A stretch of 48,111 bases of DNA from an uncultured Collinsella sp. Its GTDB lineage: Bacteria; Actinomycetota; Coriobacteriia; Coriobacteriales; Coriobacteriaceae. Where the stretch lies: NCBI GenBank assembly GCA_959599915.1, contig CAUGJE010000014.1, forward strand, positions 1 to 48,111, read 5' to 3'. Shown in pieces: positions 40,132-48,111 of the stretch (its first letter is position 1; every line of letters starts with the position of its first letter). The notes below the pieces were generated by a model. It made no database searches, was not told where the DNA came from, and worked only from the letters and a program-made list of their open reading frames with translations. Both the position numbers and the translations under genes were made by a program.

Positions 40132-42363
40132 CTAAAAGTTAGCGTCGTTGAGTTGGGCGCTCTCGAGGCCGTCGAGTTGCTGTTGCTCGAGTGTATCGGC
40201 GACGCTCTCGAGCAACTCGGTGGGATCGACGTTCATGTCCCTACCGGCTTCGTTGCCGTTGACCAGGTCGTCCGAGAAGATATCGACATCCATTTCCTCG
40301 GCTTCCTCGATCTGAACTTCGAGTGGCACCTGGGTGCGTACGAGTTTGACTGCCGGACGCATACGGGCAAAGAGGGGCACGTACTCGATGATGATGGCCG
40401 AGTTCTCGAGACCATACCAACGTGCCGGGCTTCCGCAGGCGCGGCGGACGGCGTACTTGATGGCCATGACGCGATGGTCGTTGCGGTTGATGTCCGTCTC
40501 GGGGGCAAGCATCTTGCGCAGCATGCAAAAACGGAAGTCGCCCACGTTGCCGCGCGTCTCGTAGATGGAGTAGGTGTGATGTTGCGGCGGCAACTCACCC
40601 GATGCCATCAGGTCCCCAACGATCTGGCGCAGATAGGCGTTGACGCGCTGATTGACCTTAAAGCCCAGGTTCAGGCGCACGCGGAACAGGAAGTCCGTGC
40701 CAAAGGTCTCAACGGAGTATTCGTGCGTATAGGGCTCGTCGGTAACGTGCACGTTGATGAACCAGTATGCCTTGGCGCGCTTGGGATGCTTGTCCAAGAT
40801 GGAGTAGAGCACGTCGCGGTCGAGCGTGAGCGGGTCGGGGCTGTTGGTGAGAAATACCAGATTGTCGGCGAGCGCGGGATAGGTCTCGTCATTGCGCAGG
40901 CAATTGAGCTGGTCGATGTACTTGGAGACGGGCAGCAGAATCGTCTGCGTGCGCTCGATGGCGGTGCCGCGGCGCCACACATACATAAGGCCAAACAGCA
41001 GCGAGGCCAAGAAGATCATGACGTAACCGCCGTCAAAGAACATGGTAAGGCACGAGGCGAAGAAGCATAGCTCAATGGCACCAAAGAGCAGGGCGAAGAC
41101 GCAGGCGCCCAGCTTGTGCTTGAGGATGCCGGCGATATAGCTCGTCAAAAGCGTCGTGGTCATGAGCATGGTCACGGTAATGGCGAGGCCGTAGGCGCTC
41201 TCCATGCGTTCGGAGTTCTGGAACAGCAGCACGATGAAGATGCAGCCGACCCACATGATGTTGTTGACGAGCGGAATATAGAGCTGGCCCTTGGTGTCGC
41301 TGGGGTAATGGATGCGCAGGTGCGGCATAAGGTTGAGGCGCGTTGCTTCCGAAACTAACGAGAAAGAGCCGGTGATGAGCGCCTGCGAGGCGATGATCGC
41401 CGCTACGGCCGAAAGCACGATGGCAAAGGGGCGCAGGGGCTCGGGAAGCATCATATAGAACGGGTTGACGATGTCCATCGCAAGCATCTGGGGGTTGGAG
41501 TTATTGGCGAGCAGCCAAGCTCCCTGACCCAGATAGTTGAGGATAAGGGCAGCCTTAACAAACGGCCAGGATGCATAGTTGTTCGTCTTGCCCACGTGGC
41601 CCATGTCCGAGTAGAGCGCCTCGGCACCGGTCGTTGACAGGAAGACAAAGCCGAGCACCATGATGCCCGAGTGGTTGATGGGCGAGAACAGGAACATGAT
41701 GCCGCGGATGGGGTTGAGCGCGCGCAAGATGGACAGGTTGCCGAGCATGTTGAATAGGCCGGCGCTTGCCAAGAACAGGAACCATAGTGTCATGAGCGGG
41801 CCGAAGAGCTTGCCGATTGACGAGGTGCCGGCGCGCTGCATGGCAAACAGCCCGCAGATAATGATGATGGTAAGAATGATGACGTTGGTTTGCCCGTCAC
41901 CCAAAAGCGCGTGGCCCCACTCGATGGTACGCAGGCCCTCAATGGCCGTGGTGACCGTGACCGCGGGGGTGAGGATACCGTCGGCGAGCAGCGCCGCGCC
42001 GCCGATCATGGCAGGGAGAATCAGCCACGGTGCCACCTTGCGCACGAGACTGAATAGAGCGAAGATGCCGCCTTCGTTGTGGTTGTCGGCTTTCATGGCG
42101 ATTACCACGTATTTGACCGTGGTCACGAGCGTCATGGTCCAGATGACGAGCGAAAGCGCGCCCAGAATCATGTCCTCGCTGACGGTGCCGATGCCGCCGT
42201 TGTTGGCGACGATCGATTTCATGGTGTACATGGGACTCGTGCCGATGTCGCCATAGACGACGCCGAGCGTTACGAGCAGCATGCCAGCGGAGAGGGGAAT
42301 GGCTCCGTGCCCGCCCGGCCCATGCCGGCCTTGGAGGTTTGCCTCCAGTTTGGTGTGTGCCAC
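40132..42363 (-). CDS. kup: Kup-family potassium uptake transporter
   Basis: The protein of about 743 aa has 12 helices and a hydrophilic C-terminal domain of about 250 aa. Motifs are GVVYGDIGTSPMYTMKS, NHNEGGIFALFSLVRK, LADGILTPAVTVTTAIEGL, SPINHSGIMVLGFVFLSTTG, GAEALYSDMGHVGK and YIPLVNNIMWVGC. Kup carries potassium with protons. The start is uncertain: GTG at 42363 has AAGGGAG 6 nt upstream, while ATG at 42381 has no SD. The 5' region (42364-42597) holds two hairpins. Confidence 0.92.
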   Translation of the reverse strand: MAHTKLEANLQGRHGPGGHGAIPLSAGMLLVTLGVVYGDIGTSPMYTMKSIVANNGGIGTVSEDMILGALSLVIWTMTLVTTVKYVVIAMKADNHNEGGIFALFSLVRKVAPWLILPAMIGGAALLADGILTPAVTVTTAIEGLRTIEWGHALLGDGQTNVIILTIIIICGLFAMQRAGTSSIGKLFGPLMTLWFLFLASAGLFNMLGNLSILRALNPIRGIMFLFSPINHSGIMVLGFVFLSTTGAEALYSDMGHVGKTNNYASWPFVKAALILNYLGQGAWLLANNSNPQMLAMDIVNPFYMMLPEPLRPFAIVLSAVAAIIASQALITGSFSLVSEATRLNLMPHLRIHYPSDTKGQLYIPLVNNIMWVGCIFIVLLFQNSERMESAYGLAITVTMLMTTTLLTSYIAGILKHKLGACVFALLFGAIELCFFASCLTMFFDGGYVMIFLASLLFGLMYVWRRGTAIERTQTILLPVSKYIDQLNCLRNDETYPALADNLVFLTNSPDPLTLDRDVLYSILDKHPKRAKAYWFINVHVTDEPYTHEYSVETFGTDFLFRVRLNLGFKVNQRVNAYLRQIVGDLMASGELPPQHHTYSIYETRGNVGDFRFCMLRKMLAPETDINRNDHRVMAIKYAVRRACGSPARWYGLENSAIIIEYVPLFARMRPAVKLVRTQVPLEVQIEEAEEMDVDIFSDDLVNGNEAGRDMNVDPTELLESVADTLEQQQLDGLESAQLNDANF

Positions 42364-42386
42364 GTGGACTCCCTTAGACATCCGGT

Positions 42387-42488
42387 TATCTGTCCAAGAC
42401 AGATAAATTTTATGCTGCCTTTATACATACAAGAGCAGTTTGGCACATCAGGTTGTTTTAGACAATAATTCCCCATCTGGGGATTATT
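42387..42488 (-). promoter_or_regulatory. Two hairpins in the kup leader
   Basis: TATCTGTC/GACAGATA with a 3-nt loop (42387-42405) and AATAAT-T-CCCC/GGGGATTATT (42464-42488) lie upstream of kup. They might be operators or leader structures. Neither matches the c-di-AMP (ydaO) riboswitch, which often controls potassium transport. Confidence 0.35.
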
Positions 42489-42597
42489 CATGTACGCAGG
42501 CAGCATTTCAAAGCAGGGGCGCATCTGCTGAATGGCGTGCTGCAATGTGATAATCGCGGACGTGCCCCGGCTTTGAAACTGAATGAAGAGGGGGCTT

Positions 42598-43509
42598 TTA
42601 GGCGCGTGCTGCCTGGGCGATGCCGGCCTTGGCGCCTGCGCGTCTGCCGGCGAGTTCGCAAAAGAGCGCGCCGCCGATGATAAGTGCGGCGCCCATCAGG
42701 CGGACCGGTGTCATGGCTTCGCCCAAAAGGACGGCCGAGAACACGACCGCCGAAAGTGGCTCGAGGTAGCCGACGACCGCGACAGTCTGTACGGGCAGTT
42801 TGGCGACGGCGCTAAAGTAGAGCAGGCAACCGATGCCGGTATTGACGACACCGAGCATGACGACGGCGCGCCAATCAATGCTGGCGGCGACACCGGCGGA
42901 CAGGAATGAGGGGACGCCCTGCGTGACGAGTGTGAGGACCAGCGCGGTCACAAAGGCGGCGCTCACCTGGAGCGCGGAGTTTTCGAGGCCTTCGATGTGT
43001 GGCGCACCCTTGCTGGCGATGACCATCAGCGCGTAGCAGAAGGCCGAGGCGATGCCGCAAGCGATACCTGCAATGGGCATATTGCCGCCTAGACCTTGCG
43101 CTGCAATGAGAAAAGCACCGCAAGCAACGGCGATAAAGCCGGCGATTTTGCCGCCGGTCAGGTTTTCGCCAAAGATGAGCGGGGAGAGCGCCATGACAAT
43201 GATGGGGCCGCAGTAGTACAGCAGCGAGGATACGCCGACGCCGATCGTCTGGTAGGCGCGGAACAGAAAAATCCAGCTGGCGCCCAGCGCGGCTCCCGAG
43301 AGGAGGAGGGCTGCGGCTTCGCGGGGGCGAGATGGCTCCTGCAACGTATGGCGTTGGGTGATGGTGAGGATGGCGACAAGCGAGAGTGCGCCCAAAAACG
43401 TGCGGAGCAGCACGATATCGGAGCTCGGCAGCGCGATGGCAGCGGCGATGACGCCGTTGGAGCCAAACAATAGCAATGCTGCTAAGTACGTAAACAGTCC
43501 GTTGTTCAT
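42598..43509 (-). CDS. EamA/DMT-family transporter
   Basis: The 303-aa membrane protein has about ten helices in two EamA repeats (LFGSNGVIAAAIAL ... FIAVACGAFLIAAQ; SAFCYALMVIASKGAP ... YLEPLSAVVFSAVLLGEAM). Members export metabolites such as amino acids or nucleosides. It is divergent from a LysR gene that probably controls it. Substrate unknown. Confidence 0.88.
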   Translation of the reverse strand: MNNGLFTYLAALLLFGSNGVIAAAIALPSSDIVLLRTFLGALSLVAILTITQRHTLQEPSRPREAAALLLSGAALGASWIFLFRAYQTIGVGVSSLLYYCGPIIVMALSPLIFGENLTGGKIAGFIAVACGAFLIAAQGLGGNMPIAGIACGIASAFCYALMVIASKGAPHIEGLENSALQVSAAFVTALVLTLVTQGVPSFLSAGVAASIDWRAVVMLGVVNTGIGCLLYFSAVAKLPVQTVAVVGYLEPLSAVVFSAVLLGEAMTPVRLMGAALIIGGALFCELAGRRAGAKAGIAQAARA

Positions 43510-43526
43510 GCGCTGACATCCCCTCT

Positions 43527-43582
43527 ATATCCGAGCATGTTCACTATGGGTGAGGTGGCTTTAGAATAAAAGCGGATATAAT
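43527..43582 (+). promoter_or_regulatory. Divergent promoter region of transporter and LysR genes
   Basis: A consensus -10 TATAAT (43577-43582) with a poor -35 (TGGCTT at 43555-43560, 16-nt spacer) points to the LysR gene. ATATCCG (43527-43533) and CGGATAT (43573-43579) form an inverted repeat around it, a possible LysR site. Confidence 0.5.
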
Positions 43583-43627
43583 GCATGGATAAGATGACAA
43601 AAACTCATGCAAAGGTGGAGGCGTGTC

Positions 43628-44485
43628 GTGGAAACGAATATTCAAAAGATGCAGGTGCTGCTGGAGACGGTGCGCGCCGGAAGCTTTACGCGTGCTGCCG
43701 AGCGCCTGAGCTATTCGCAATCGGGCGTGAGCCGTATGGTGGCCGATCTTGAGGCCGACTGGGGCTTTAAAGTGCTCGATAGAAGCCGCGAGGGCGTAGT
43801 GCTTTCTGCCGATGGGCGGCAAGTCATGCCGGCGGTCGAGGCGTTATGCGAGGAATTTGTTCGTTTGCAGCGACGGGTGGATGAGATGCGTGGGCTCACG
43901 CGCGGCAAAATCTACATCGGTACGTTTTCGAGCGTGGCGACCCACGTACTGCCGCCGGTGATCGCGCGCTTTCGCGCCGATCACCCGGACGTCGATTATG
44001 AGTTGCTGATGGGCGATTACTCAGAGATTGAACAATGGGTGGCAGAGGGCCGCTGCGATCTGGGCTTTATCCCGCGTGAGCCACGCGGCACCGGCATGGC
44101 ATCGCGGCCGTTGGTGCAAGACGAGCTGATGGCCGTGGTGCCAGCGGACTCCTCGCTTGCCACCGCGGAGGTCGTTTCCCTTGCCGATTTGGCCAACGAG
44201 CAGTTTATTCTGCTGGAACGCGGCACCGATGACGAGATTACGCCGCTGTTTCGTCGGGCGGGACTGACAGTGCGATCAAAACTGTCGACCTGGGATGACT
44301 ATGCGATTATGGCCATGGTCGAGGACGGCCTGGGCGTGAGCATTCTTCCCGCGCTCATCTTGCGCCGCTGTCAGTTCGATGTTGCCGTGCGTTCGCTCGA
44401 GGGACATCCCCATCGGCAAATCAATGCGATATATCGCACGACTGATGTTTCGCTTGCCGCTGCCCGATTCCTTGAATACCTCTAA
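43628..44485 (+). CDS. LysR-family transcriptional regulator
   Basis: The 285-aa protein has a LysR HTH (MQVLLETVRAGSFTRAAERL, YSQSGVSRMVADLEADWGFK) and a complete effector domain beginning GKIYIGTFSSVATHVLPPVI. The GTG at 43628 has GGTGGAGG 6 nt upstream. It is divergent from the EamA gene, the usual layout for a LysR regulator with its target exporter. Confidence 0.88.
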   Translation: METNIQKMQVLLETVRAGSFTRAAERLSYSQSGVSRMVADLEADWGFKVLDRSREGVVLSADGRQVMPAVEALCEEFVRLQRRVDEMRGLTRGKIYIGTFSSVATHVLPPVIARFRADHPDVDYELLMGDYSEIEQWVAEGRCDLGFIPREPRGTGMASRPLVQDELMAVVPADSSLATAEVVSLADLANEQFILLERGTDDEITPLFRRAGLTVRSKLSTWDDYAIMAMVEDGLGVSILPALILRRCQFDVAVRSLEGHPHRQINAIYRTTDVSLAAARFLEYL

Positions 44486-44545
44486 ACGTGTATACGTCAT
44501 TGTCCGCCTTGGGCAAATCTTGGGGTTCGGTACATTTTCTTATGA

Positions 44546-44626
44546 AATTGAACTTTCGAATGAGGTGCCGCGCTATACTGCTGCCTAAATTGAACCTTAG
44601 TTCAATTCGTGTTCTATAAATTGAAC
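44546..44626 (+). promoter_or_regulatory. Helically phased AATTGAAC boxes upstream of the XRE-aminotransferase gene
   Basis: AATTGAAC occurs at 44546-44553, 44588-44595 and 44619-44626, and its inverse GTTCAATT at 44600-44607 makes a perfect 8-bp palindrome with the middle box. Spacings are 42 and 31 bp, about four and three turns, so all lie on one helix face. The -10-like TATACT (44574-44579) lies between the first two. An XRE autoregulator is the natural candidate to bind. Confidence 0.6.
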
Positions 44627-44647
44627 TTTGCCAGCAAGGAGGTTCCT

Positions 44648-46168
44648 GTGGCCCAAGAGACGTTTAGCGATCGCCTGCGACAGGCTATGTCCGATCGCGA
44701 CGTTCGACAGTCGGACGTGATTCGTGCATCGGAGATGTTCGGCAAAAAACTCGGCAAGAGTCAGATGAGCCAATATGTGAGCGGCAAGACGATCCCGCGG
44801 CGCGATGTGGCAGAGCTGCTCGCCCGCATTTTGGAGGTCGATGTTACCTGGCTGCTCGCCGGTGACGCCGATCAAGGCGAGGCATCATCGCCCCGCAACG
44901 TTTCCAGGCCCGAACCCCATCCCTCAGCTCAAATTCCAAGGAGCACCACCATGCGTACTTTTTCTAAATCCACCAAGCTCGATAACGTCCTGTATGACGT
45001 GCGCGGCCCCGTCGTCGACGAGGCCGCCCGTATGGAGGACGAGGGCGAGCGCATCCTCAAGCTCAACATCGGCAACCCCGCCCCCTTTGGTTTCCGCACG
45101 CCCGATGAGGTCATTAAGGACATGCGCCAGCAGCTGCCCGACTGCGAAGGCTATTCCAACTCGCGCGGCCTGTTCTCCGCGCGCAAGGCGATCATGCAGT
45201 ACTCGCAGATCAAGGGCCTGCCCAATGTTCAAATGGAGCACATCTACACGGGCAACGGCGTGTCCGAACTCATTCAGCTTTCGATGAACGCGCTGCTCGA
45301 CAACGGCGACGAGATTCTGATCCCCAGCCCCGACTATCCGCTCTGGACGGCGTGCGCAACCCTTGCCGGTGGTCATCCCGTGCACTATCTGTGCGATGAG
45401 CAGGCGGATTGGTATCCCGACCTGGAGGATATGGAGTCCAAGATCACGAGCGCGACCAAGGCCCTCGTCATCATCAACCCCAACAACCCCACGGGCTCGG
45501 TCTATCCGCGCGAGGTGCTCGAGGGCATTGTTGAGATCGCGCGCAGGCACCAGCTCATGATTTTTGCCGACGAGATCTACGACCGCCTGTGCATGGACGG
45601 CTACGAGCACGTCTCCATTGCCTCGCTCGCCCCCGACCTGCCCTGCATTACGTTTAGCGGCCTGTCCAAGTCGCATATGATCGCGGGTTATCGCATTGGC
45701 TGGATGGTGCTTTCGGGCAACCAACGCTGCATGAGCGACTTCATCATGGGCATCAACATGCTCTCTAACATGCGCCTGTGCTCCAACGTGCCGGCTCAGT
45801 CGATCGTCCAGACGGCGCTCGGCGGCCATCAGTCGGTTAACGACTACATCCGCCCCGGCGGTCGTGTCTACGAGCAGCGCAACTTTGTGTATGAGGCGCT
45901 CAGCAAGATCGACGGCATCTCGGTGGTCAAGCCGCGTGCGGCGTTCTATATCTTCCCCAAGATGGATGTGAAGAAGTTCAACATCACCGATGACGAGCAG
46001 TTTGCCCTCGACCTGCTGCACGAGAAGAAGATCCTGATTACGCGCGGCGGCGGCTTTAACTGGGCCGAGCCCGACCACTTCCGCATCGTGTATCTTCCGC
46101 GCATGGAAGTGCTCAAAGAGTCGCTCGAAGACTTGGCCGACTTCTTCGATCACTACCGCCAGAGCTAA
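44648..46168 (+). CDS. XRE-type HTH fused to an AlaA-like aminotransferase
   Basis: The 506-aa protein joins an N-terminal XRE/Cro-like HTH (about 1-75: FSDRLRQAMSDRDVRQSDVI, SQMSQYVSGKTIPRRDVAEL, LLARILEVDVTWLLAG) to a full PLP-dependent aminotransferase of the AlaA type (YSNSRGLFSARKAIMQYSQI, INPNNPTGSVYP, FADEIYDRL, and Lys in the GLSKSHMIAGYRIGW PLP-anchor region). AlaA makes alanine from pyruvate and glutamate. Between the domains lies a Pro/Ser-rich linker that contains an in-frame SD AAGGAG (44938-44943) and ATG (44951); from it a 405-aa stand-alone aminotransferase could be made. The main start GTG at 44648 has AAGGAGG 5 nt upstream. Phased operator boxes lie upstream. Confidence 0.85.
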   Translation: MAQETFSDRLRQAMSDRDVRQSDVIRASEMFGKKLGKSQMSQYVSGKTIPRRDVAELLARILEVDVTWLLAGDADQGEASSPRNVSRPEPHPSAQIPRSTTMRTFSKSTKLDNVLYDVRGPVVDEAARMEDEGERILKLNIGNPAPFGFRTPDEVIKDMRQQLPDCEGYSNSRGLFSARKAIMQYSQIKGLPNVQMEHIYTGNGVSELIQLSMNALLDNGDEILIPSPDYPLWTACATLAGGHPVHYLCDEQADWYPDLEDMESKITSATKALVIINPNNPTGSVYPREVLEGIVEIARRHQLMIFADEIYDRLCMDGYEHVSIASLAPDLPCITFSGLSKSHMIAGYRIGWMVLSGNQRCMSDFIMGINMLSNMRLCSNVPAQSIVQTALGGHQSVNDYIRPGGRVYEQRNFVYEALSKIDGISVVKPRAAFYIFPKMDVKKFNITDDEQFALDLLHEKKILITRGGGFNWAEPDHFRIVYLPRMEVLKESLEDLADFFDHYRQS

Positions 46169-46170
46169 TT

Positions 46171-46199
46171 GGTTCCGCCGTTCTACCGAACGGCGGACC
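46171..46199 (+). repeat. Hairpin after the aminotransferase gene
   Basis: CCGCCGTTC and GAACGGCGG form a 9-bp stem with a TACC loop. The half GGTTCCGCCGTTCTACC recurs at 17846-17862 between two genes. No T-run follows. Confidence 0.5.
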
Positions 46200-46261
46200 G
46201 CTTGGCGCAAATGCGGCTCGCTCGCTGTCGTGTGCTCAACCTGCATCGTTACCCTGGCTGT

Positions 46262-46672
46262 CTAAATAACGATTCCGCAGCAATGATCGATTTCGTGTTG
46301 GATGATCTCGGCGGTGTAGCCCGAGAAGTTTTTGATGCGGTGGACGAAGTTCTCGTCCAAATACTCAACCTTAATGCGGCGATAGCGGGTACAGGGGCGC
46401 TCGCCGGTCAGCGAGAGGCATCCTTCGCTCGTCCGATAGGCGTTGACCTGCTCAAGAATTTGAGGGTTGTACATCAACAGCGCCCTGTTGCCATCTTTTA
46501 CGCAGATGATGCGTTTGCGCACGCCGATCATGTTGGCGGCGAGACCCACGCACTCGTGCTCATGCTCATGGAGCGTATCCAAGAGGTCTTGCCCGATTAC
46601 GGCGTCGTCGGGTCCCGCGTCTTCGGAAGGCAGGCGTAAAAAGAACTCGGATTTCATGATGGGCTTAATCAT
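46262..46672 (-). CDS. Peptide-deformylase-family protein with Gln-to-Met in motif 1
   Basis: The 136-aa protein has motif 2 EGCLS (83-87) and motif 3 HEIDH (126-130) intact, so the zinc site (Cys85, His126, His130) and catalytic Glu127 are present. Motif 1 reads GLAANM (43-48) with Met in place of the conserved Gln. It may be a weak or specialised enzyme. The SD AAGGAG is 6 nt before ATG. It differs from the relative at 38407-38826, where Gln is kept and Glu is lost. The housekeeping deformylase is probably elsewhere. Confidence 0.82.
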   Translation of the reverse strand: MIKPIMKSEFFLRLPSEDAGPDDAVIGQDLLDTLHEHEHECVGLAANMIGVRKRIICVKDGNRALLMYNPQILEQVNAYRTSEGCLSLTGERPCTRYRRIKVEYLDENFVHRIKNFSGYTAEIIQHEIDHCCGIVI

Positions 46673-46886
46673 GGCGGGCTCCTTAAGGTGGACACGTTTG
46701 GTTCAGGTCATGACACCGCGACATGTCGCATTAATGTGTGCACATAGATTCTGCAGCTAGATTGGCGGGCGACACCATAAACTAATGGACGTTTTGCCGA
46801 GAGGCATGAATGTTTAAAGCGCAAAGAGTGCGCGACGGGCCCCGCGAATGGGGCGATGATGCCCGAGAGGGCCAAGAAGGAGTCTC

Positions 46887-47798
46887 ATGTCCGAGAACGA
46901 AGAGATCATGAACGAGACCGAGAACGAGACCATGGCTGCCGAGGTCGAGGCAGTCGAGACCGTGGAGACCGAAGCTGCCGAGGTTGAGGCTGCTGACGAG
47001 GTTTCCGCCGAGGAGGAGGCCGAGGTTGTCGAGGCCACCGCTGATTACGATGACGAAGAGCTGATGGACAAGATGCAGAAGGCCGCCCGCCTGCTGCGTA
47101 GCCGTCGCTTTGCTATTTCCAAGGAGGAGGAGGCCAAGGCCGAGCGCATGGCAAACATCGAGCGCGCCATCAAGCTCCTTGACCTCAAGCCCAAGATGGA
47201 GCAGAAGGAGATGTCCGACCTGCTGGGCATGCGCCTTCGTGAGCTTGATGGCCTGATGGCCGAGGCCGAGGCTGCCGATCTGGTCGGCCGCATCGACGAC
47301 GCCGAGGGCGATATGCGCAAGATCGTCGTCTTCGCTGCCGAGGATGCTGCTGAGGGCCTGGTCGAGCTTGCCAACAAGAAGGAGAAGCTCCTGCCCGAGC
47401 TTTCTTATGAGGAGGCCACTGAGTTGATGGCCGCTCTCGATAAGGTCATCGCTCCGCTCGTCGCCATGGGCCTGGACGAGGACCGCGGTCCTCGCGGCGG
47501 CCGTGACGATCGCGGTGGTCGTGGCGGCGACCGTGGCGGTCGCGGCGGCTTTGGCGATCGCGGTGGCCGTGGCGGTGACCGCGGCGGTCGCGGTGGCGAT
47601 CGTGGCGGCCGTGGCGGCTTTGGTGACCGTGGCGGCGACCGTGGTGGTCGCGGCGGCTTTGGCGGCAACCGTGGTGGCTATGGCGACCGCGGCGGCAACC
47701 GTGGCGGCTTCGGCGGCAACCGTGGTAACGACCGCGGCGGTCGCGGTGGCGATCGTGGCGGCCGCAACGGCGGCGGCTTCCGCGGCAACCGCTTCTAG
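46887..47798 (+). CDS. Acidic / winged-helix-like / RGG-repeat protein
   Basis: The 303-aa protein has three parts: a very acidic, Glu/Val/Ala-rich N-terminus (about 1-55), a helical middle (about 60-195) with a segment like a winged-helix (IKLLDLKPKMEQKEMSDLLG, then LDGLMAEAEAADLVGRID), and a low-complexity C-terminus (about 200-303) with about twenty RGG units, plus RGGFGD and FGGNRGG spacers. RGG boxes bind RNA and drive phase separation in other proteins. The SD AAGGAG is 4 nt before ATG. The gene is single with a strong double terminator downstream. It might be a ribonucleoprotein factor, but no function can be named from sequence. Confidence 0.75.
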   Translation: MSENEEIMNETENETMAAEVEAVETVETEAAEVEAADEVSAEEEAEVVEATADYDDEELMDKMQKAARLLRSRRFAISKEEEAKAERMANIERAIKLLDLKPKMEQKEMSDLLGMRLRELDGLMAEAEAADLVGRIDDAEGDMRKIVVFAAEDAAEGLVELANKKEKLLPELSYEEATELMAALDKVIAPLVAMGLDEDRGPRGGRDDRGGRGGDRGGRGGFGDRGGRGGDRGGRGGDRGGRGGFGDRGGDRGGRGGFGGNRGGYGDRGGNRGGFGGNRGNDRGGRGGDRGGRNGGGFRGNRF

Positions 47799-47841
47799 GG
47801 GTTACGCGGTTTTACCAAACCGCGTAACTAGTTGACGCTGC

Positions 47842-47941
47842 GCGCCCACCAGAGCGACAACTTGTCATTCAAAGAGGACGGCATGACCAGAAGGTCTATG
47901 CCGTCCTCTTTTCATGCCAATTTGTTCGCTCTGGTGGGCGC
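47842..47941 (+). terminator. Nested hairpins with terminator
   Basis: The outer arms GCGCCCACCAGAGCG (47842-47856) and its complement (47927-47941) enclose an inner strong terminator: AAAGAGGACGGCAT (47871-47884) with ATGCCGTCCTCTTT (47898-47911), then T. A separate 12-bp hairpin (47801-47828, GTTACGCGGTTT / AAACCGCGTAAC) precedes it. It ends the RGG-protein transcript. Confidence 0.8.
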
Positions 47942-47981
47942 TCGCTGTCGTTGCCGAAACATCGACGTTGTCTTGGTCGAA

Positions 47982-48033
47982 ACCTGCCAAAAAGGGACAG
48001 GTTCATTTTGGCAGGTTTTATCTGGGCAAACGT
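47982..48033 (+). repeat. Extragenic palindrome, family B, copy at right end
   Basis: It matches copy 1 except for one loop base (TTCATTTTGG). It lies after the RGG gene; the remaining 78 bp are AT-rich and show no gene. Confidence 0.8.
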
Positions 48034-48111
48034 GGTCGTCTATCGCAATGTAGTCATTCGGGTTTTGTCAATAAGGATAGAGAAAAAAGTAAATTATTTT
48101 TATGAGGTTAC

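Noticed and set aside
42382..42597. Possible c-di-AMP (ydaO) riboswitch before kup
   Set aside because: The gene context fits, but the conserved ydaO sequence blocks are absent; only two unrelated hairpins are seen.
47500..47790. CRISPR-like array in the GGC-rich repeats
   Set aside because: The repeats are RGG codons without constant units or spacers.

Overview
This window reads as chromosomal DNA of a gut actinobacterium of the class Coriobacteriia, most likely Collinsella or a close relative. The reasons are the fairly high GC, strong AAGGAGG ribosome-binding sites, frequent GTG starts, a bile-salt-hydrolase-type gene, sortase-anchored surface proteins with an LAATG motif, and several families of short GGGAC-containing palindromes between genes. 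The genus is inferred from gene content, not from a marker gene. No rRNA, tRNA, CRISPR array, transposase or integrase was seen.

Layout. (1) 1-8.6 kb: rRNA methyltransferase rlmA, then a cassette of about 6.3 kb (two small four-helix membrane proteins, a LysR regulator, and an operon of a periplasmic solute-binding lipoprotein plus a dual-Cache MscS channel interrupted by an in-frame amber codon). The cassette is flanked by 159-bp direct repeats of the rlmA 3' end. After it come a 46-aa membrane miniprotein and rsmJ. (2) 8.7-19.1 kb: a zinc-ribbon protein, a GNAT acetyltransferase, a Tet(M)-like elongation-factor GTPase, an AAA ATPase, a UvrA2-type ABC ATPase, trmL, a CobW GTPase, an ArsC-fold protein without the catalytic cysteine, a flavodoxin-fold reductase, and a small AT-richer membrane protein. 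(3) 19.4-24.1 kb: two paralogous cyclic-di-GMP enzymes (GGDEF-PAS-GGDEF and GGDEF-PAS-GGDEF-GGDEF-EAL). (4) 24.1-32.7 kb: a patatin-like lipase, a TPP-riboswitch operon (thiM, MTH1187-type thiamine-binding protein, thiE), a HAD phosphatase plus a LysR regulator, a MetE-like methyltransferase, a uracil permease and an esterase. (5) 32.8-38.2 kb: a tandem pair of LAATG-anchored beta-helix surface proteins and an NCS2 purine permease; a relic of the permease 3' end marks the duplication boundary. (6) 38.4-48.1 kb: a deformylase-like protein, a bile salt hydrolase-family enzyme, Kup potassium transporter, an EamA exporter with a divergent LysR regulator, an XRE-aminotransferase fusion with an internal start, a second deformylase-like protein, and an acidic/winged-helix/RGG protein.

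Themes. Many genes look like gut adaptation (bile hydrolase, salvage permeases, surface proteins, second-messenger turnover, ion homeostasis). The least ordinary candidates are: the repeat-flanked SBP/Cache-MscS cassette with its amber codon; the HTH-aminotransferase gene that seems able to make two products and has helically phased operator boxes; the RGG protein; the pair of deformylase-like proteins that each lost a different conserved residue; and the palindromes that supply the stop codons of neighbouring genes.
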